The notes: a model not told the origin generated them from the sequence alone. Shown: positions 17,505-30,688, numbered from the stretch's first letter. The stretch: 64,000 bases of DNA from Candidatus Nitrosopumilus sediminis (GCF_000299395.1 NC_018656.1:930001-994000); one strand, 5' to 3'. Numbers and translations: made by a program.

Positions 17505-17636
17505 CTAAGGTAATCCTTCTGAATCCTCAACACAGTGTTTGTGAACCCAATTTTCATCTCTATTCTTTGCAATCTCTTTTCCAGGTTGAATTTTATCACC
17601 ACAAGAGGTGCATGATGTTGCAAACTTTGCTTTCAT
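17505..17636 (-). CDS. Small zinc-finger protein, 43 aa
   Basis: A short ORF starting ATG 17636 (M-K-A-K-F-A-T-S), containing C-T-S-C-G near the N-terminus and H-K-H-C near the end, with a Trp just before (N-W-V-H). This is a C-x2-C plus H-x-x-C treble-clef or ribbon of the type found in many archaeal miniproteins. It fills the gap between the methyltransferase and RDD genes. Likely a nucleic-acid- or protein-binding zinc miniprotein (inference). Confidence 0.65.
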   Translation of the reverse strand: MKAKFATSCTSCGDKIQPGKEIAKNRDENWVHKHCVEDSEGLP

Positions 17637-17733
17637 ACATAGTTCTCACCAATAGAGAATAAATCAACTGCGTTGTAAATTGTGTCAACCAATGATTAAC
17701 ATGTTTTATTAATTTGAAATATCTAATCACCAT

Positions 17734-18219
17734 ATGAGTGATGAAAGGCAAGGATCAGATTCTAAAATTATACTTGCAAAATGGAGTGATCGATTTTTAG
17801 CATGGTTAATTGATTTTATAATAATTTCAAGCATATCTACAACAATAATTTTTTTATCATTTGGGTCAACGTATTATGAATTTGATGAAGATGGCCTATG
17901 GGCTGAAAATATACAGTATATTCCAACTAGCATCTTATTTTTCATTTATTGGGTAATTTTAGAATACAAGACAGGTCAAACAATTGGGAAAAAAATTCTC
18001 AATTTGAAAGTTGTGGATATCACAGGTGAAAAACCAAAATTAAAAGGGATTCTGATAAGTTGTTTTGGAAAATCATTTCTACTGCCATTTGATGTTATTT
18101 TGGGATGGATTTTGACAAATGAAAAAAGGCAGAGAATTTTCAACAAATTAGGAGACACTGTAACTGTAAAAATCAAAGATTATCCTGACCCATCAGATGT
18201 GAAATATGTAAAAGACTAA
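17734..18219 (+). CDS. RDD-family membrane protein
   Basis: A 161-aa integral membrane protein. The N-terminal helix contains R-F-L-A-W-L-I-D-F-I (the RDD Arg-Asp signature). A second helix is at about 66-80. The conserved Y-K-T-G-Q-T-I-G-K-K-I-L-N-L-K-V motif precedes a third hydrophobic stretch. The end D-T-V-T-V-K is usual for the family. Roles proposed for RDD proteins include ion exchange; none can be assigned here. Confidence 0.85.
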   Translation: MSDERQGSDSKIILAKWSDRFLAWLIDFIIISSISTTIIFLSFGSTYYEFDEDGLWAENIQYIPTSILFFIYWVILEYKTGQTIGKKILNLKVVDITGEKPKLKGILISCFGKSFLLPFDVILGWILTNEKRQRIFNKLGDTVTVKIKDYPDPSDVKYVKD

Positions 18220-18298
18220 GTTTTGTCATATTTTGTTGAATAATTACTTTGAAGAATTAAGCAATAGATCTATTAGCAACTTTAGATCATTTTGTCTG

Positions 18299-18373
18299 AT
18301 GTCTGAAAACCAAAATGAGTGGTGGATAGGATTACCAAAAGAACTTCAGAATGATATTGAATTAGAAGAATAG
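18299..18373 (+). CDS. Possible 24-aa miniprotein
   Basis: A short ORF (M-S-E-N-Q-N-E-W-W-I-G-L-P-K-E-L) between the RDD and kinase genes. The frame stays open upstream to TTG codons near 18233. The W-W-I-G-L-P-K-E-L segment looks protein-like rather than random, but length alone gives little support. Confidence 0.25.
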   Translation: MSENQNEWWIGLPKELQNDIELEE

Positions 18374-18393
18374 AATTTGTAATCCAAAGTCAT

Positions 18394-19107
18394 CTACAAT
18401 GGTAAAGTGACAGTGAATGTAGTGGGTTTGTTACTCACAGAAAGAGTGCCACCGTGTTGTTCAACTATACTTTTACAAATTACCAAGCCCAAGCCAGTTC
18501 CAGTGGTTTTAGTCGTAAACATAGGCTCGAAGATCTTTTCTAAGTTTTTCTCAGGAATTCCGGGACCAGAATCAGAAATTTTTATAATAAAAAATTTAGA
18601 ATCAACAGATGTAGTGACAGTAACTTCGCCTTGACCATCCAATGCTTGTACTGCATTATTAAGCAAATTTGATAATACCCCCTCTATTTTTCTAGCATCA
18701 CATCTTATAGTAAAATTTGTTTCAGGTAAATTGATAGCAACACCATAAGAGAACTTTACGTGATTCATAGCCAACTTTAGAATATTTTGAAAAGGGGTAG
18801 GTTTCTTTTTGATTTCAGTAGTTCTAGCAAAATCCAAAACATCTTCAATAATTCTTTCCATATCAAAAATAGAATTTTGCATTCTAAGCCATTTTTCTTT
18901 ATCTTTAGATTCGAGTTTTGCCAGAATTTCAGGAGTTAGCATTTCGGCATATGTGTGCATTATAGTTAGAGGATTTTTCAAATCATGTGCAATTCTACTT
19001 GCCATAGTTCCAATTGTAGCCAATCGTTCAGATTTGACCAAATCAGTGCTTTGACTTTCAACTTGAGAAAGTAAATTTTCATTTTGTTTAAGGAGTTTTT
19101 TCTCCAA
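18394..19107 (-). CDS. Histidine kinase domain (3' part of a frameshift-split PAS-kinase gene)
   Basis: 237 aa: a helical linker, then the H-box (I-A-H-D-L-K-N-P, phosphorylated His about residue 41), N-box (L-S-N-L-L-N-N-A-V-Q-A-L), G1 (S-D-S-G-P-G-I-P) and G2 (G-T-G-L-G-L-V-I-C-K). No membrane segment, so cytosolic. The frame continues upstream without a good start: seven more in-frame codons reach the PAS ORF's stop, where one extra A would join them into a 374-aa PAS-kinase. Partner response regulator not adjacent. Confidence 0.9.
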   Translation of the reverse strand: MEKKLLKQNENLLSQVESQSTDLVKSERLATIGTMASRIAHDLKNPLTIMHTYAEMLTPEILAKLESKDKEKWLRMQNSIFDMERIIEDVLDFARTTEIKKKPTPFQNILKLAMNHVKFSYGVAINLPETNFTIRCDARKIEGVLSNLLNNAVQALDGQGEVTVTTSVDSKFFIIKISDSGPGIPEKNLEKIFEPMFTTKTTGTGLGLVICKSIVEQHGGTLSVSNKPTTFTVTLPL

Positions 19108-19124
19108 TGCTAAAAGTTTGGATT

Positions 19125-19517
19125 CTACTTTTTTTCTTTAGTAATGTCGGTTCTAATTGCAACATAATTTTTAATATTTTTATCAGAATCAAAGACAGGA
19201 ATAATGGTTGTTTTTAGCCAATAGAATGAACCGTCTTTTGCGCGGTTTTTAATTTCACCATCCCAAATTTTACCAGATGAAATAGTATTCCACATATCAG
19301 CAAAGAACTCATCAGAATGTTCATCGGATTTTATGAGTCTGTGATTTTGTCCAATCAATTCTTCTTCTGAATATTTTGAAAGTTTACAGAATTTTTTGTT
19401 TGCATAAATAATCGTTCCTTCTAAATCAGTGATTGCAACAATAAAATGATCAAATAAGATTTCTTCAAAATCACTAAAATCAATATTTAGATTTTCAAAA
19501 GAAGTAGACATTATCAT
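19125..19517 (-). CDS. PAS domain (5' part of a frameshift-split PAS-kinase gene)
   Basis: A 130-aa single PAS/PAC domain with F-D-H-F-I-V-A-I-T-D-L-E-G-T-I near the start, then K-L-S-K-Y-S-E-E-E-L-I-G-Q and W-L-K-T-T-I-I-P-V. It ends with Y-V-A-I-R-T-D-I-T, the typical junction to a kinase coil. It then stops at TAG directly after A AAA AAG. It could sense redox or ligands. Start ATG 19517; ATG 19511 is also possible. Confidence 0.88.
   Translation of the reverse strand: MIMSTSFENLNIDFSDFEEILFDHFIVAITDLEGTIIYANKKFCKLSKYSEEELIGQNHRLIKSDEHSDEFFADMWNTISSGKIWDGEIKNRAKDGSFYWLKTTIIPVFDSDKNIKNYVAIRTDITKEKK
19128..19134 (-). other. A AAA AAG slippery heptamer at the PAS/kinase junction
   Basis: In the PAS frame the codons are GAA-AAA-AAG-TAG, giving a heptamer A AAA AAG in the correct register for -1 slippage, followed at once by the stop. 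A -1 slip resumes at GTA-GAA and fuses the PAS domain to the kinase. This is the heptamer used in bacterial dnaX. Only weak downstream hairpins are visible, so programmed frameshifting is unproven. Confidence 0.6.
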
Positions 19518-19650
19518 AGTTAAATTCTCATTCGATATAATAGAAGTGGTTGTATGTTATTCTCAATAACAGAGTAAATAGTCGTGCATAGTTTTCACTA
19601 GGTGGATTTCAAAAAATTATACTGCACAGCTTACGCTAGGAGTTAATTAT

Positions 19651-19688
19651 CAAATCAAAAATGAATAGCTTTCGCTATATATGATTTG
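19651..19688. repeat. Nested inverted repeat in the 23S rRNA 3' trailer
   Basis: CAAATCA (19651-19657) pairs with TGATTTG (19682-19688), and ATAGC (19665-19669) pairs with GCTAT (19674-19678). The element lies between the PAS gene and the end of 23S on the rRNA strand. It may act in termination or trailer processing. Confidence 0.5.
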
Positions 19689-19743
19689 AAATGAAATCAT
19701 CGTACAAGTCGTGTATTATGTAATCCACTTGATGATATGAAAT

Positions 19744-19779
19744 ATGATCATCGCGCATAGTCTCTATGTAAGTGGCTGA

Positions 19780-19780
<1 letters not shown>
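19744..19780 (-). other. 3' half of 23S rRNA processing stem
   Basis: The + strand bases 19744-19762 and 19772-19780 are inverted copies of 22792-22810 and 22774-22782, with G-U tolerant differences. They pair in the precursor to close 23S in a long helix, as usual for archaeal bulge-helix-bulge processing. The stem fixes the approximate ends of mature 23S. Confidence 0.7.
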
Positions 19781-22773
<2,993 letters not shown>

Positions 22774-22774
<1 letters not shown>

Positions 22775-22810
22775 TCAGCCACATATTACACGACTATGCA
22801 CGACGATCAT
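22774..22810 (-). other. 5' half of 23S rRNA processing stem
   Basis: Pairs with 19744-19780 (see that entry). It sits in the 16S-23S spacer. The spacer (about 22775-22922) contains no tRNA gene, unlike many euryarchaea. Confidence 0.7.
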
Positions 22811-22883
22811 TGCAAGCCACCGGTAAGTGGCCCACTACATCCTTCATACATCACTTTTGGTGATGCATTGCATCGATGATTTC

Positions 22884-22907
22884 AATGTGAAGATTATGTA
22901 CACCCGT
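22884..22907 (-). other. 3' half of 16S rRNA processing stem
   Basis: These 24 bases are the inverted copy of 24453-24476, differing at two positions that become G-U pairs in the RNA. The helix closes the 16S precursor and is the expected substrate of the archaeal splicing endonuclease. Confidence 0.8.
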
Positions 22908-22922
22908 ACACTTTTCCATGTC

Positions 22923-24395
<1,473 letters not shown>

Positions 24396-24452
24396 CTGAT
24401 TTATTTTTTGTATTTTGATTATTGAAGTACATTTGTACTTTAATTGGAATTG

Positions 24453-24476
24453 ACGGATGCACATAATCTTCACATT
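24453..24476 (-). other. 5' half of 16S rRNA processing stem
   Basis: Pairs with 22884-22907 over 24 bases, including two G-U pairs, enclosing 16S. Read directly from the sequence. Confidence 0.8.
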
Positions 24477-24616
24477 TCAGATATTGATCTTGCAATCAAA
24501 TCCTCATTCTTGTATGCGTAACTGGAGGCCCATGAATCACAAAGTGGCATCTTGCCATACTTCATCACGAGCGCCGCCTATTGCGTTACGTATGCAGAAG
24601 CCGAAGAATGCAGAAA

Positions 24617-24627
24617 CCATATAAACC
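24617..24627 (-). promoter_or_regulatory. Probable rRNA operon TATA box
   Basis: The minus strand reads GGTTTATATGG, a good archaeal box A. Transcription would start about 25 bases downstream, near 24590, giving a leader of roughly 195 nt before mature 16S that includes the processing stem. Purine-rich bases precede it as a possible BRE. Confidence 0.5.
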
Positions 24628-24752
24628 ATACGTGAAATTATGCCTGATCGGGCAAAAAAATGTAAAAATTACATGTTTTTTTGTGGTCAATTTCGTTCAA
24701 TGATGAAATAAGAATATGTCAATAGTTAAAATGACAGATCTTATTTTGAAAA

Positions 24753-26057
24753 TTGCTTTTGAGTAGCTATCTATCAGAATACAAAAAGAAGACAAAGAGA
24801 TCAGCAAAAATATTTGCAAAGTCATCAAAACTTCACGTAAATGGTGTTTCTCATAACATACGATTTTATGAACCATATCCATTTGTTGTAAAATCATCCA
24901 ATGGCACAAACCTCGTCGATGTAGATGACAACAAGTATACAGATTATTGGATGGGTCATTGGTCTTTGATATTAGGACATGGGCAAAAAAATGTCAAAGA
25001 GTCATTGAAAAAACAAATTGAAAAAAGTTGGATGTATGGAACTGTAAATGAGCAGACTGTGAAATTATCAGAAATGATTTCAAAAGCAGTTCCCGTTGCT
25101 GAAAAAATTCGTTATGTTACATCAGGTACAGAAGCTACGATGTATGCAGTCAGATTAGCTCGTTCAGTAACAGAGAAAAAAATTATTGCAAAGATTGATG
25201 GAGGATGGCACGGATATACATCAGATTTACTAAAAAGTGTGAATTGGCCATTTTCAGAATCTGAGAGCAGTGGAATTGTAAATGAAGAGAAAATTGTTTC
25301 AATCCCATACAATGATTTAGAAAATTCTCTAAAAATTTTAAAAAAACATTCTAAAGATTTAGCAGGTGTGATTATTGAACCAGTTCTTGGAGGAGGCGGA
25401 TGTATTCCAGCTACACAAGAATATCTTAAAGGAATTCAAGAATTTGTTCACAAGAATAATTCTTTATTTATTTTAGATGAGATTGTTACAGGATTCAGAT
25501 TCAGATATGGATGTCTTTATCCCACCATGAAACTAAATCCAGACATTGTAACGTTAGGGAAAATTGTAGGAGGAGGCATGGCCATAGGAGTAATGTGTGG
25601 GAAAAAAGAGATAATGGAACAAGCAGATACCACTGGAAAGAAAAAGTCAGAGAGAAGCTATGTCGGAGGAGGAACATTTTCTGCAAATCCTGCATCAATG
25701 ACCGCCGGGTTTGCTACACTCAATCTGTTAAAATCAAAAAAATCCACATATTCAAAAATAAACTCACTTGGAGAATATGCCAGAAAAGAAATTAACAAAG
25801 TATTTGATGGAAAAGTCACCATTACAGGAAAAGGCTCATTGTTTATGACACACTTTCTAAAAGATGGAATAACCAAAGTGACAAATTCTGCAGATGTAGC
25901 AAAATGTGACTCACAAATGCTTGCAAAGTATCATTTTAAGATGATTGCACATGATGGAATATTCTTTTTGCCAGGAAAACTAGGTGCAATTTCAGATGCA
26001 CATTCCAAAGAGGATATCAAAAAGATGATCAAAGCATCAGAAGATTTTAGATTTTAA
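24753..26057 (+). CDS. Class III PLP aminotransferase, glutamate-1-semialdehyde aminomutase-like
   Basis: A 434-aa fold-type I PLP enzyme. [12 protein letters not shown] is the phosphate-binding loop, D-E-I-V-T-G-F-R the Asp motif, and T-L-G-K-I-V-G-G-G holds the Schiff-base Lys. The order and the G-G-G-M-A-I-G segment resemble HemL. HemL makes 5-aminolevulinate for tetrapyrroles; other relatives transaminate amino acids or amines, so the reaction is not certain. Start is TTG (24753 or 24759). Its last 4 bases overlap the convergent gene at 26054. Confidence 0.85.
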   Translation: MLLSSYLSEYKKKTKRSAKIFAKSSKLHVNGVSHNIRFYEPYPFVVKSSNGTNLVDVDDNKYTDYWMGHWSLILGHGQKNVKESLKKQIEKSWMYGTVNEQTVKLSEMISKAVPVAEKIRYVTSGTEATMYAVRLARSVTEKKIIAKIDGGWHGYTSDLLKSVNWPFSESESSGIVNEEKIVSIPYNDLENSLKILKKHSKDLAGVIIEPVLGGGGCIPATQEYLKGIQEFVHKNNSLFILDEIVTGFRFRYGCLYPTMKLNPDIVTLGKIVGGGMAIGVMCGKKEIMEQADTTGKKKSERSYVGGGTFSANPASMTAGFATLNLLKSKKSTYSKINSLGEYARKEINKVFDGKVTITGKGSLFMTHFLKDGITKVTNSADVAKCDSQMLAKYHFKMIAHDGIFFLPGKLGAISDAHSKEDIKKMIKASEDFRF

Positions 26058-26440
26058 GAATCATTTGGAAATACTCTATTTTTCCACGAGGTTAGTTCAG
26101 TAAAAACATCAACATAGTTTTCTGATTTTATTGTCACATGAACATGGGCCAATAAAGTACCAAATTGAGCCTCAAATATCAAAGTGCATTCTTTTTTGAA
26201 AAATGGCACTGTAATTCCAATTTTTTTAAGAGCAGTGAATTTGAAATTTTCAATTTGAATTGTATTTTCTTTAATTGTAACTTGTTTTTTATTTGGGTTT
26301 TTGTTAATAGAATCATCTAATTCTTTTTTCACAGAATCATCCCAAAGTGGGCCATCCATAGGCCATCTATGAACATGAATCTTTTCACAAAGGTAGCGAA
26401 TTTCATGATTAGACAATAAACAAATCAATTCTAAATACAA
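26054..26440 (-). CDS. Hypothetical protein, 128 aa
   Basis: Soluble, with an N-terminal segment rich in H, C and W ([12 protein letters not shown]) and a C-terminal beta-rich half ([12 protein letters not shown]). The H-x-H motifs might bind metal. Overlaps the aminotransferase stop by 4 bases in opposite orientation. No family recognised. Confidence 0.6.
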   Translation of the reverse strand: MYLELICLLSNHEIRYLCEKIHVHRWPMDGPLWDDSVKKELDDSINKNPNKKQVTIKENTIQIENFKFTALKKIGITVPFFKKECTLIFEAQFGTLLAHVHVTIKSENYVDVFTELTSWKNRVFPNDS

Positions 26441-26493
26441 ATTAAGCGTATCTTAATAGATTAGTTTTTTAGAAATTAGTGTTCTAATAGAGC

Positions 26494-26613
26494 ATGGAAA
26501 AGAAAAAGGAAGAAAAGGAAGCATATGCAACAGATGACCCAACAAATACAACCGCAGAAGAGCAAGAAAACATGGCAAAAGAGGCAATAAAGAAATTCAA
26601 ATCACTAGGCTAA
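26494..26613 (+). CDS. Small acidic/basic helical protein, 39 aa
   Basis: ATG 26494 to TAA 26613: K-K-K-E-E-K-E-A-Y-A-T-D-D-P then A-E-E-Q-E-N-M-A-K-E-A. Highly charged and helical, without hydrophobic core. The clean start and biased composition make it a plausible small gene. Function unknown. Confidence 0.45.
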   Translation: MEKKKEEKEAYATDDPTNTTAEEQENMAKEAIKKFKSLG

Positions 26614-26670
26614 GCCAAACTTTCATTATGTCCGGTATTAAACTACTTCTAATGTCTAAAATTTAATCTA

Positions 26671-26693
26671 TAATTTAACATAGGAAATACTGA
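26671..26693. repeat. 23-nt repeat, copy 1 (partner 59817-59839)
   Basis: TAATTTAACATAGGAAATAC followed by TGA recurs with a single C/T change 33 kb away at 59817-59839. Both copies lie just downstream of a minus-strand gene's stop. Could be a 3'-UTR/terminator element or a promoter. Confidence 0.6.
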
Positions 26694-26740
26694 TTTTCTC
26701 TTTTAAAGACGGGCTTTGAGAGTAATGGAATTTTACATTA

Positions 26741-26968
26741 CTAAGAATTTGAAAAAGAGTATTTTTCACCACATTTTCCACATCTATCAATAAGACCTTT
26801 AGCAGGCTTTGTTAATCCACAAAGACCACAATATCTCATTAATCCATTTTTTACCAATTCAATATTGCATCGGCTTCTTTCTTCAGGATTATGTTGATCA
26901 GAGGGTTTGTTGCATATGGGACAAATTTCATCAAAAGACATATCATGCGAATTTGCGATCTGCATCAT
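26741..26968 (-). CDS. Small double zinc-ribbon protein, 75 aa
   Basis: Three Cys pairs are visible: C-P-I-C, C-G-L-C-G and C-G-K-C-G, plus a single Cys in R-S-R-C-N-I-E. This suggests two zinc-binding knuckles. ATG-rich start (two adjacent ATGs). It follows the secreted gene at 26978 by 9 bases, the spacing containing an M-K-T-like start remnant. Probably a nucleic-acid- or protein-binding adaptor (inference). Confidence 0.7.
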   Translation of the reverse strand: MMQIANSHDMSFDEICPICNKPSDQHNPEERSRCNIELVKNGLMRYCGLCGLTKPAKGLIDRCGKCGEKYSFSNS

Positions 26969-26977
26969 AATTAGTTT

Positions 26978-27409
26978 TCATTTTCTTGAAAATCCTGTTT
27001 CAACAATTTCATAATAGTTTTCATCTGGATGATACTTGAGGCCAAAAACTGCTTTCGTGTTTGGTTCAGGAATAAGTGTAGCATCATACACAAGTGCCGT
27101 GAATTGTTCTGTTCGTTGTCCATCAAACTTGATGTAAGAATTCACTTCAATCACACACTGAGAACGTTGAGGGTAGCCTTTATGTCCCATACAGATTTGA
27201 ATAGAACCTTCTATTACTGCATCGTATTTCTCAGGGAAAGAATCCTTTGGATCATTTGTAGGAGCAACTTCGATTCTTCTGTTTTCATCAACCAGTTCTC
27301 CAACTCTTTCTTTCCAATCTATTTGTCCACGGTATATCTCTGCCACAACAATAGTAGCTACAGAACCAACTACGATTAGTACAACAATTACCAAAAGTCT
27401 AGTTTTCAT
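26978..27409 (-). CDS. Exported/membrane-anchored protein of the M-K-T-R-L-L set, 143 aa
   Basis: An N-terminal signal anchor (M-K-T-R-L-L-V-I-V-V-L-I-V-V-G) is followed by an extracellular domain with two cysteines (I-Q-I-C and S-Q-C-V-I-E-V) likely disulfide-bonded, and ends F-S-R-K. Its start sequence ATGAAAACTAGACTTTTG is shared with genes at 56-58 kb. Its TGA lies in an ATGAAAACTA motif, the same stop/start arrangement as in that cluster. Function unknown. Confidence 0.7.
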   Translation of the reverse strand: MKTRLLVIVVLIVVGSVATIVVAEIYRGQIDWKERVGELVDENRRIEVAPTNDPKDSFPEKYDAVIEGSIQICMGHKGYPQRSQCVIEVNSYIKFDGQRTEQFTALVYDATLIPEPNTKAVFGLKYHPDENYYEIVETGFSRK

Positions 27410-27478
27410 TTTCTATTATCCAATAATTTTCCATCTTTAAGTTAATACAGTCAGCAATCAATTAAAGCAACTCAGAAT

Positions 27479-28351
27479 TCATCGCAATTGTCCCCATCCT
27501 CTCTCAATCAGCTTCTTTTGAGTGTCAAGAGTTACACAAGCTGGAACTTTGTTTCCTGAATCGTCCGTTGTTTTGAAAATCAAACGCAAGCCAGGTTTGC
27601 AGTCAATTGCAAAGACTCCTGCCTTGTGTTGCTTTAGTGGTGCAAAGTCTTCAGTTACATCAAGCAGTTTTCCAATGTTGATTGTTGGTTGGCCAGTAGC
27701 GGTGTTACCTTCTTGATTAATTGTAAATGGCCAATCCACTCGTATCACACATTCTTCGTTGCTTACCCAATTGGGTTTGGATGACTTGAGCAGCATTGCT
27801 CCAAAAGTATAGTTTCCAGGCGCATATGTTTGTCTGTCGTGTGTAATGTCCTGGGTGTTTCCAGTAAAGAATCGTTTATAGCTGTCATCAGACAAGGAAT
27901 TGATTTTTGTATCAGACTCTATTAGTACTGCAATATTTTCATAATCATGATAAAACTCTCCACGAAATTTTTTTGTGTCATTTCTTAGATCAAGAAGATA
28001 AGATGGGTATCCCGAACCAGAAGGCAACCCAATTTGCAAGTATTGGTATGATGTATCGTTATGATTTCCAATTACGGCAAAAAAATTATGTATAAACTCA
28101 TCTATGTTCAACGGGGTTTGCTCAGATGAATCTATAGAGATAATTGCATAGTTTGGTATGTTGAACATACATGGACCTCCATCTAATTCTCGGTACTCTA
28201 GAATCCCAGATCCAAAGGAATAATGATTGTCAGAAAGTATCTTCTCAGAATTACCAATTGTGATTGCATATGAGTTCAAAAAAAACCCATTACCAATTAA
28301 CAGCAGTGAAAAAACAATTGCAATGTATTTCAAGTTACAGTAAAACTCCAT
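27479..28351 (-). CDS. Secreted protein with C-terminal Cys/L-I-E-R-G-W module
   Basis: 290 aa with a signal peptide (residues 1-29, L-L-L-I-G-N-G-F-F-L-N-S-Y-A). The body is beta-rich with several N-x-S/T sites. The C-terminal 40 residues carry C-K-P-G, F-K-T-T-D-D-S, P-A-C-V-T and K-L-I-E-R-G-W. The same module lies inside the protein at 32623. The two Cys probably form a disulfide. Surface or secreted, role unknown. Confidence 0.75.
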   Translation of the reverse strand: MEFYCNLKYIAIVFSLLLIGNGFFLNSYAITIGNSEKILSDNHYSFGSGILEYRELDGGPCMFNIPNYAIISIDSSEQTPLNIDEFIHNFFAVIGNHNDTSYQYLQIGLPSGSGYPSYLLDLRNDTKKFRGEFYHDYENIAVLIESDTKINSLSDDSYKRFFTGNTQDITHDRQTYAPGNYTFGAMLLKSSKPNWVSNEECVIRVDWPFTINQEGNTATGQPTINIGKLLDVTEDFAPLKQHKAGVFAIDCKPGLRLIFKTTDDSGNKVPACVTLDTQKKLIERGWGQLR

Positions 28352-28513
28352 TGTAGTAATTCATCAGCCATACCCATTCTCAACCCATCGAGTTTTGTCT
28401 TTTAAGTATGTCGTATCAATCATACTATATGATTCACATAATTTGAAAAGTTTTCGATTATTTTACAAATCAAATACATTTGTTGTAAAGCAATTCCTAT
28501 TTTTTAGTTCTTT

Positions 28514-30328
28514 TTACGATACGAGTTTGGGAACAAAGATGTATGCAAGCAATATTATTTCTAGACGACCCAATATCATCAAAAACCCAACTAGAATCTT
28601 TGAAAACGCATCCAAATCAATGTCAATTATTCCAACCCCCAACCCCGCAGTTGTTATGGCGCCGACGGATTCAAAGTAAGAATCAGAAAAATCATACCCT
28701 TGGTTACTCAAATGATATGCTACAGGAATTGGCGCGGTAGGAAACAGCACCATTAGAATCAGAGCAACCCAAATCTCTTTTCTATCATGTGATGGGATTT
28801 TTTGCCATTTTGTTTTTTTGAAATATTTTCTAAACTGGTAAATTTGCTGGAGACGAAATATTTTGATTCCGCCAGCTGTTGAGAATCCACATCCTCCAAT
28901 AAGCATCAAAACTAGCAACAAGATCATCGGAGTAGAACCTATCCCTCCCAAGTCTATTATCTGAGTGCCTGCAGTTGTACTGGTGGCAACTACGGTAAAC
29001 ACAGAATCTATTTCACGTATGTCTGTGAGTACTATAAATAATAGAATTGAACCTGCCAGTATTGCAAAATAAATGCCTACTTCATGAGTTAATTTTATGG
29101 ACATGAATTTTTTCCTGACAAATGCATAATGAAGGCCAAATGGTAACGTCCCAAGAATCATTCCTCCCATCAATACAAAATACTCTGGCAAAGTCAGAGT
29201 TTCTAAAATCGCAGAATCTGGCATGAATCCTCCAGTGGATAAAACACTCATTGCAATGGAGAAATCATCTACGATGTTTCGTTCTCCAAAATAAAACATC
29301 AACATGGCAATGATTACGGCATATATGGAAAACACTATGGTAATTGTTGCAAATAACTCTCGCAGTTTTGGGATTTTTCCAGAGATAAATCCCCTCATTG
29401 TCACGAGTTTACTTTCTGGATAAAACGCAGTCATTATCAGATATATGAAACTCAAACCGCCTACAAACTGACTAAAACTTCGATAAAACGTAAAACTGTC
29501 TGGAAGATCCTCTGGTGTGGAAAAAAGTGTCACGCCAGCAGTAGTGAAGCTTGATGCACTGGAAAAGAAACTGTTTGCAAACAAATCTGCAAAACTGCTT
29601 TGACCATATGGTGAAACATACAGATACGGAATTGTACCAAACAACACCAAAATGAAAAAGCTTGCAAGCACCATTATTGCAGAACCTCGCAAATTCAGAG
29701 GATGTTTGTCACCGTAAGCATTTAAGAAAAACCCTGTGATCAAAAGCAGTGCTGACATTAAAAATACTCCCGTTGCAACCTCTGTCTCATTTAGAATTGT
29801 AGCAAGTATTGATGGAATAAGCATCAAAACCCCTGCAAACTGTGTTACAGTTCCAAGATTCCATAAAATTGCTCTAAGCGAATAGTTTGTAGACGATGTA
29901 GATGCTACTTTTTGTTGTATGAGACTTGTAATTGTACGGTGATAAATCATGCCAATGATTTTGTCATCTTGTCCTGTAACAACAAGTTTCTTCAAGTTGT
30001 TATTTCTCATAATATTCAATGCCTTTGACAATGTGTCATCATGTTTGACACCTACCAAAGGAAATGTCATGATATCTTCTAATCGGGTCTTGTTTGGATT
30101 TGCGTGAGCTTCCCCAATCTTTTGCAGTATGTCCTGATCTGTGACAATTCCTATTGGGGTGTCATTATTATTTACAACAATGATCTCGTCTTTATCATTT
30201 TTTTGCATTACACCACATGCAACAGTCATTAAAGTCGAATCCAAAAGTTTCAAAAATGTGGTATTCATATGCTGAGAAACATCTCTATCCAAAATACCTC
30301 TTATTGGATTCTGGTTTGCATGTGACAT
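28514..30328 (-). CDS. trkH: TrkH-family potassium uptake protein with N-terminal tandem CBS domains
   Basis: 604 aa. Residues about 10-145 form a Bateman (CBS pair) module with G-I-V-T-D-Q-D-I-L and D-K-I-I-G-M-I. Residues about 155-600 form the TrkH/KtrB channel: selectivity loops S-F-T-T-A-G-V-T, S-T-G-G-F, T-S-T-T-A-G-T-Q and I-T-T-A-G-L-G-V. Four pore repeats are visible. CBS pairs usually sense adenine nucleotides; fusion to TrkH replaces or supplements a TrkA partner, none of which is adjacent. Confidence 0.93.
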   Translation of the reverse strand: MSHANQNPIRGILDRDVSQHMNTTFLKLLDSTLMTVACGVMQKNDKDEIIVVNNNDTPIGIVTDQDILQKIGEAHANPNKTRLEDIMTFPLVGVKHDDTLSKALNIMRNNNLKKLVVTGQDDKIIGMIYHRTITSLIQQKVASTSSTNYSLRAILWNLGTVTQFAGVLMLIPSILATILNETEVATGVFLMSALLLITGFFLNAYGDKHPLNLRGSAIMVLASFFILVLFGTIPYLYVSPYGQSSFADLFANSFFSSASSFTTAGVTLFSTPEDLPDSFTFYRSFSQFVGGLSFIYLIMTAFYPESKLVTMRGFISGKIPKLRELFATITIVFSIYAVIIAMLMFYFGERNIVDDFSIAMSVLSTGGFMPDSAILETLTLPEYFVLMGGMILGTLPFGLHYAFVRKKFMSIKLTHEVGIYFAILAGSILLFIVLTDIREIDSVFTVVATSTTAGTQIIDLGGIGSTPMILLLVLMLIGGCGFSTAGGIKIFRLQQIYQFRKYFKKTKWQKIPSHDRKEIWVALILMVLFPTAPIPVAYHLSNQGYDFSDSYFESVGAITTAGLGVGIIDIDLDAFSKILVGFLMILGRLEIILLAYIFVPKLVS

Positions 30329-30460
30329 GCCTTGGTGGGTTTTGTTTGAATATTAAAATCATTTTTGAATAATGGCGTCTAATGTGTAATTTTTGGGATT
30401 AATTTTGTTATTTTGAGAAAAAGAAAACTAGCCTCTTACTCTTCACAAAATAAATGAGAT

Positions 30461-30688
30461 ATGGCTTTCAAGGTTCAGTATAGATTCAAAGAAGATGATA
30501 AGGTATACACTTGTTTTTTGACTTTTGAGCAATATATGAATTTCAAAAAATTGCCAATCATACAAGAATGTATTGTGCTGAAGAAAAATCAAAAAGCGGA
30601 CTATGAAGAGTATATGAAAGAGATGCAAAAGGCCATAAATCTATTGGCAAAAAATGATACTAGTCACATCCACAACTTGTCTGAGTAA
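30461..30688 (+). CDS. Stand-alone copy of a response-regulator effector domain, 75 aa
   Basis: V-Q-Y-R-F-K-E-D-D, F-E-Q-Y-M-N-F-K-K-L-P-I-I and E-M-Q-K-A-I align through their whole length with the C-terminal domain of the response regulator at 31348 (I-K-Y-K-F-K-D-D, Y-E-Q-Y-R-N-F-K-K-L-D-I-I, E-M-Q-K-A-L). It lacks the receiver. A competing or partner subunit is plausible (inference). Convergent with the wHTH gene at 30740. Confidence 0.7.
   Translation: MAFKVQYRFKEDDKVYTCFLTFEQYMNFKKLPIIQECIVLKKNQKADYEEYMKEMQKAINLLAKNDTSHIHNLSE

Larger units (their letters stand above)
24396..24752 (-). other. rRNA leader and promoter region (no gene)
   Basis: About 357 bases between 16S and the aminotransferase. 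They hold the 5' half of the 16S processing stem and a TATA element for the rRNA operon; the start codon of the plus-strand gene is at the far end. No convincing ORF or tRNA is seen. Confidence 0.7.

Noticed and set aside
22775-22922. tRNA-Ala in the 16S-23S spacer
   Set aside because: No cloverleaf or anticodon arm could be formed; the spacer is filled by the two processing stems.
24396-24752. tRNA or small RNA upstream of 16S
   Set aside because: G+C-richer bases near 24540-24600 do not fold into a tRNA; leader sequence is sufficient explanation.
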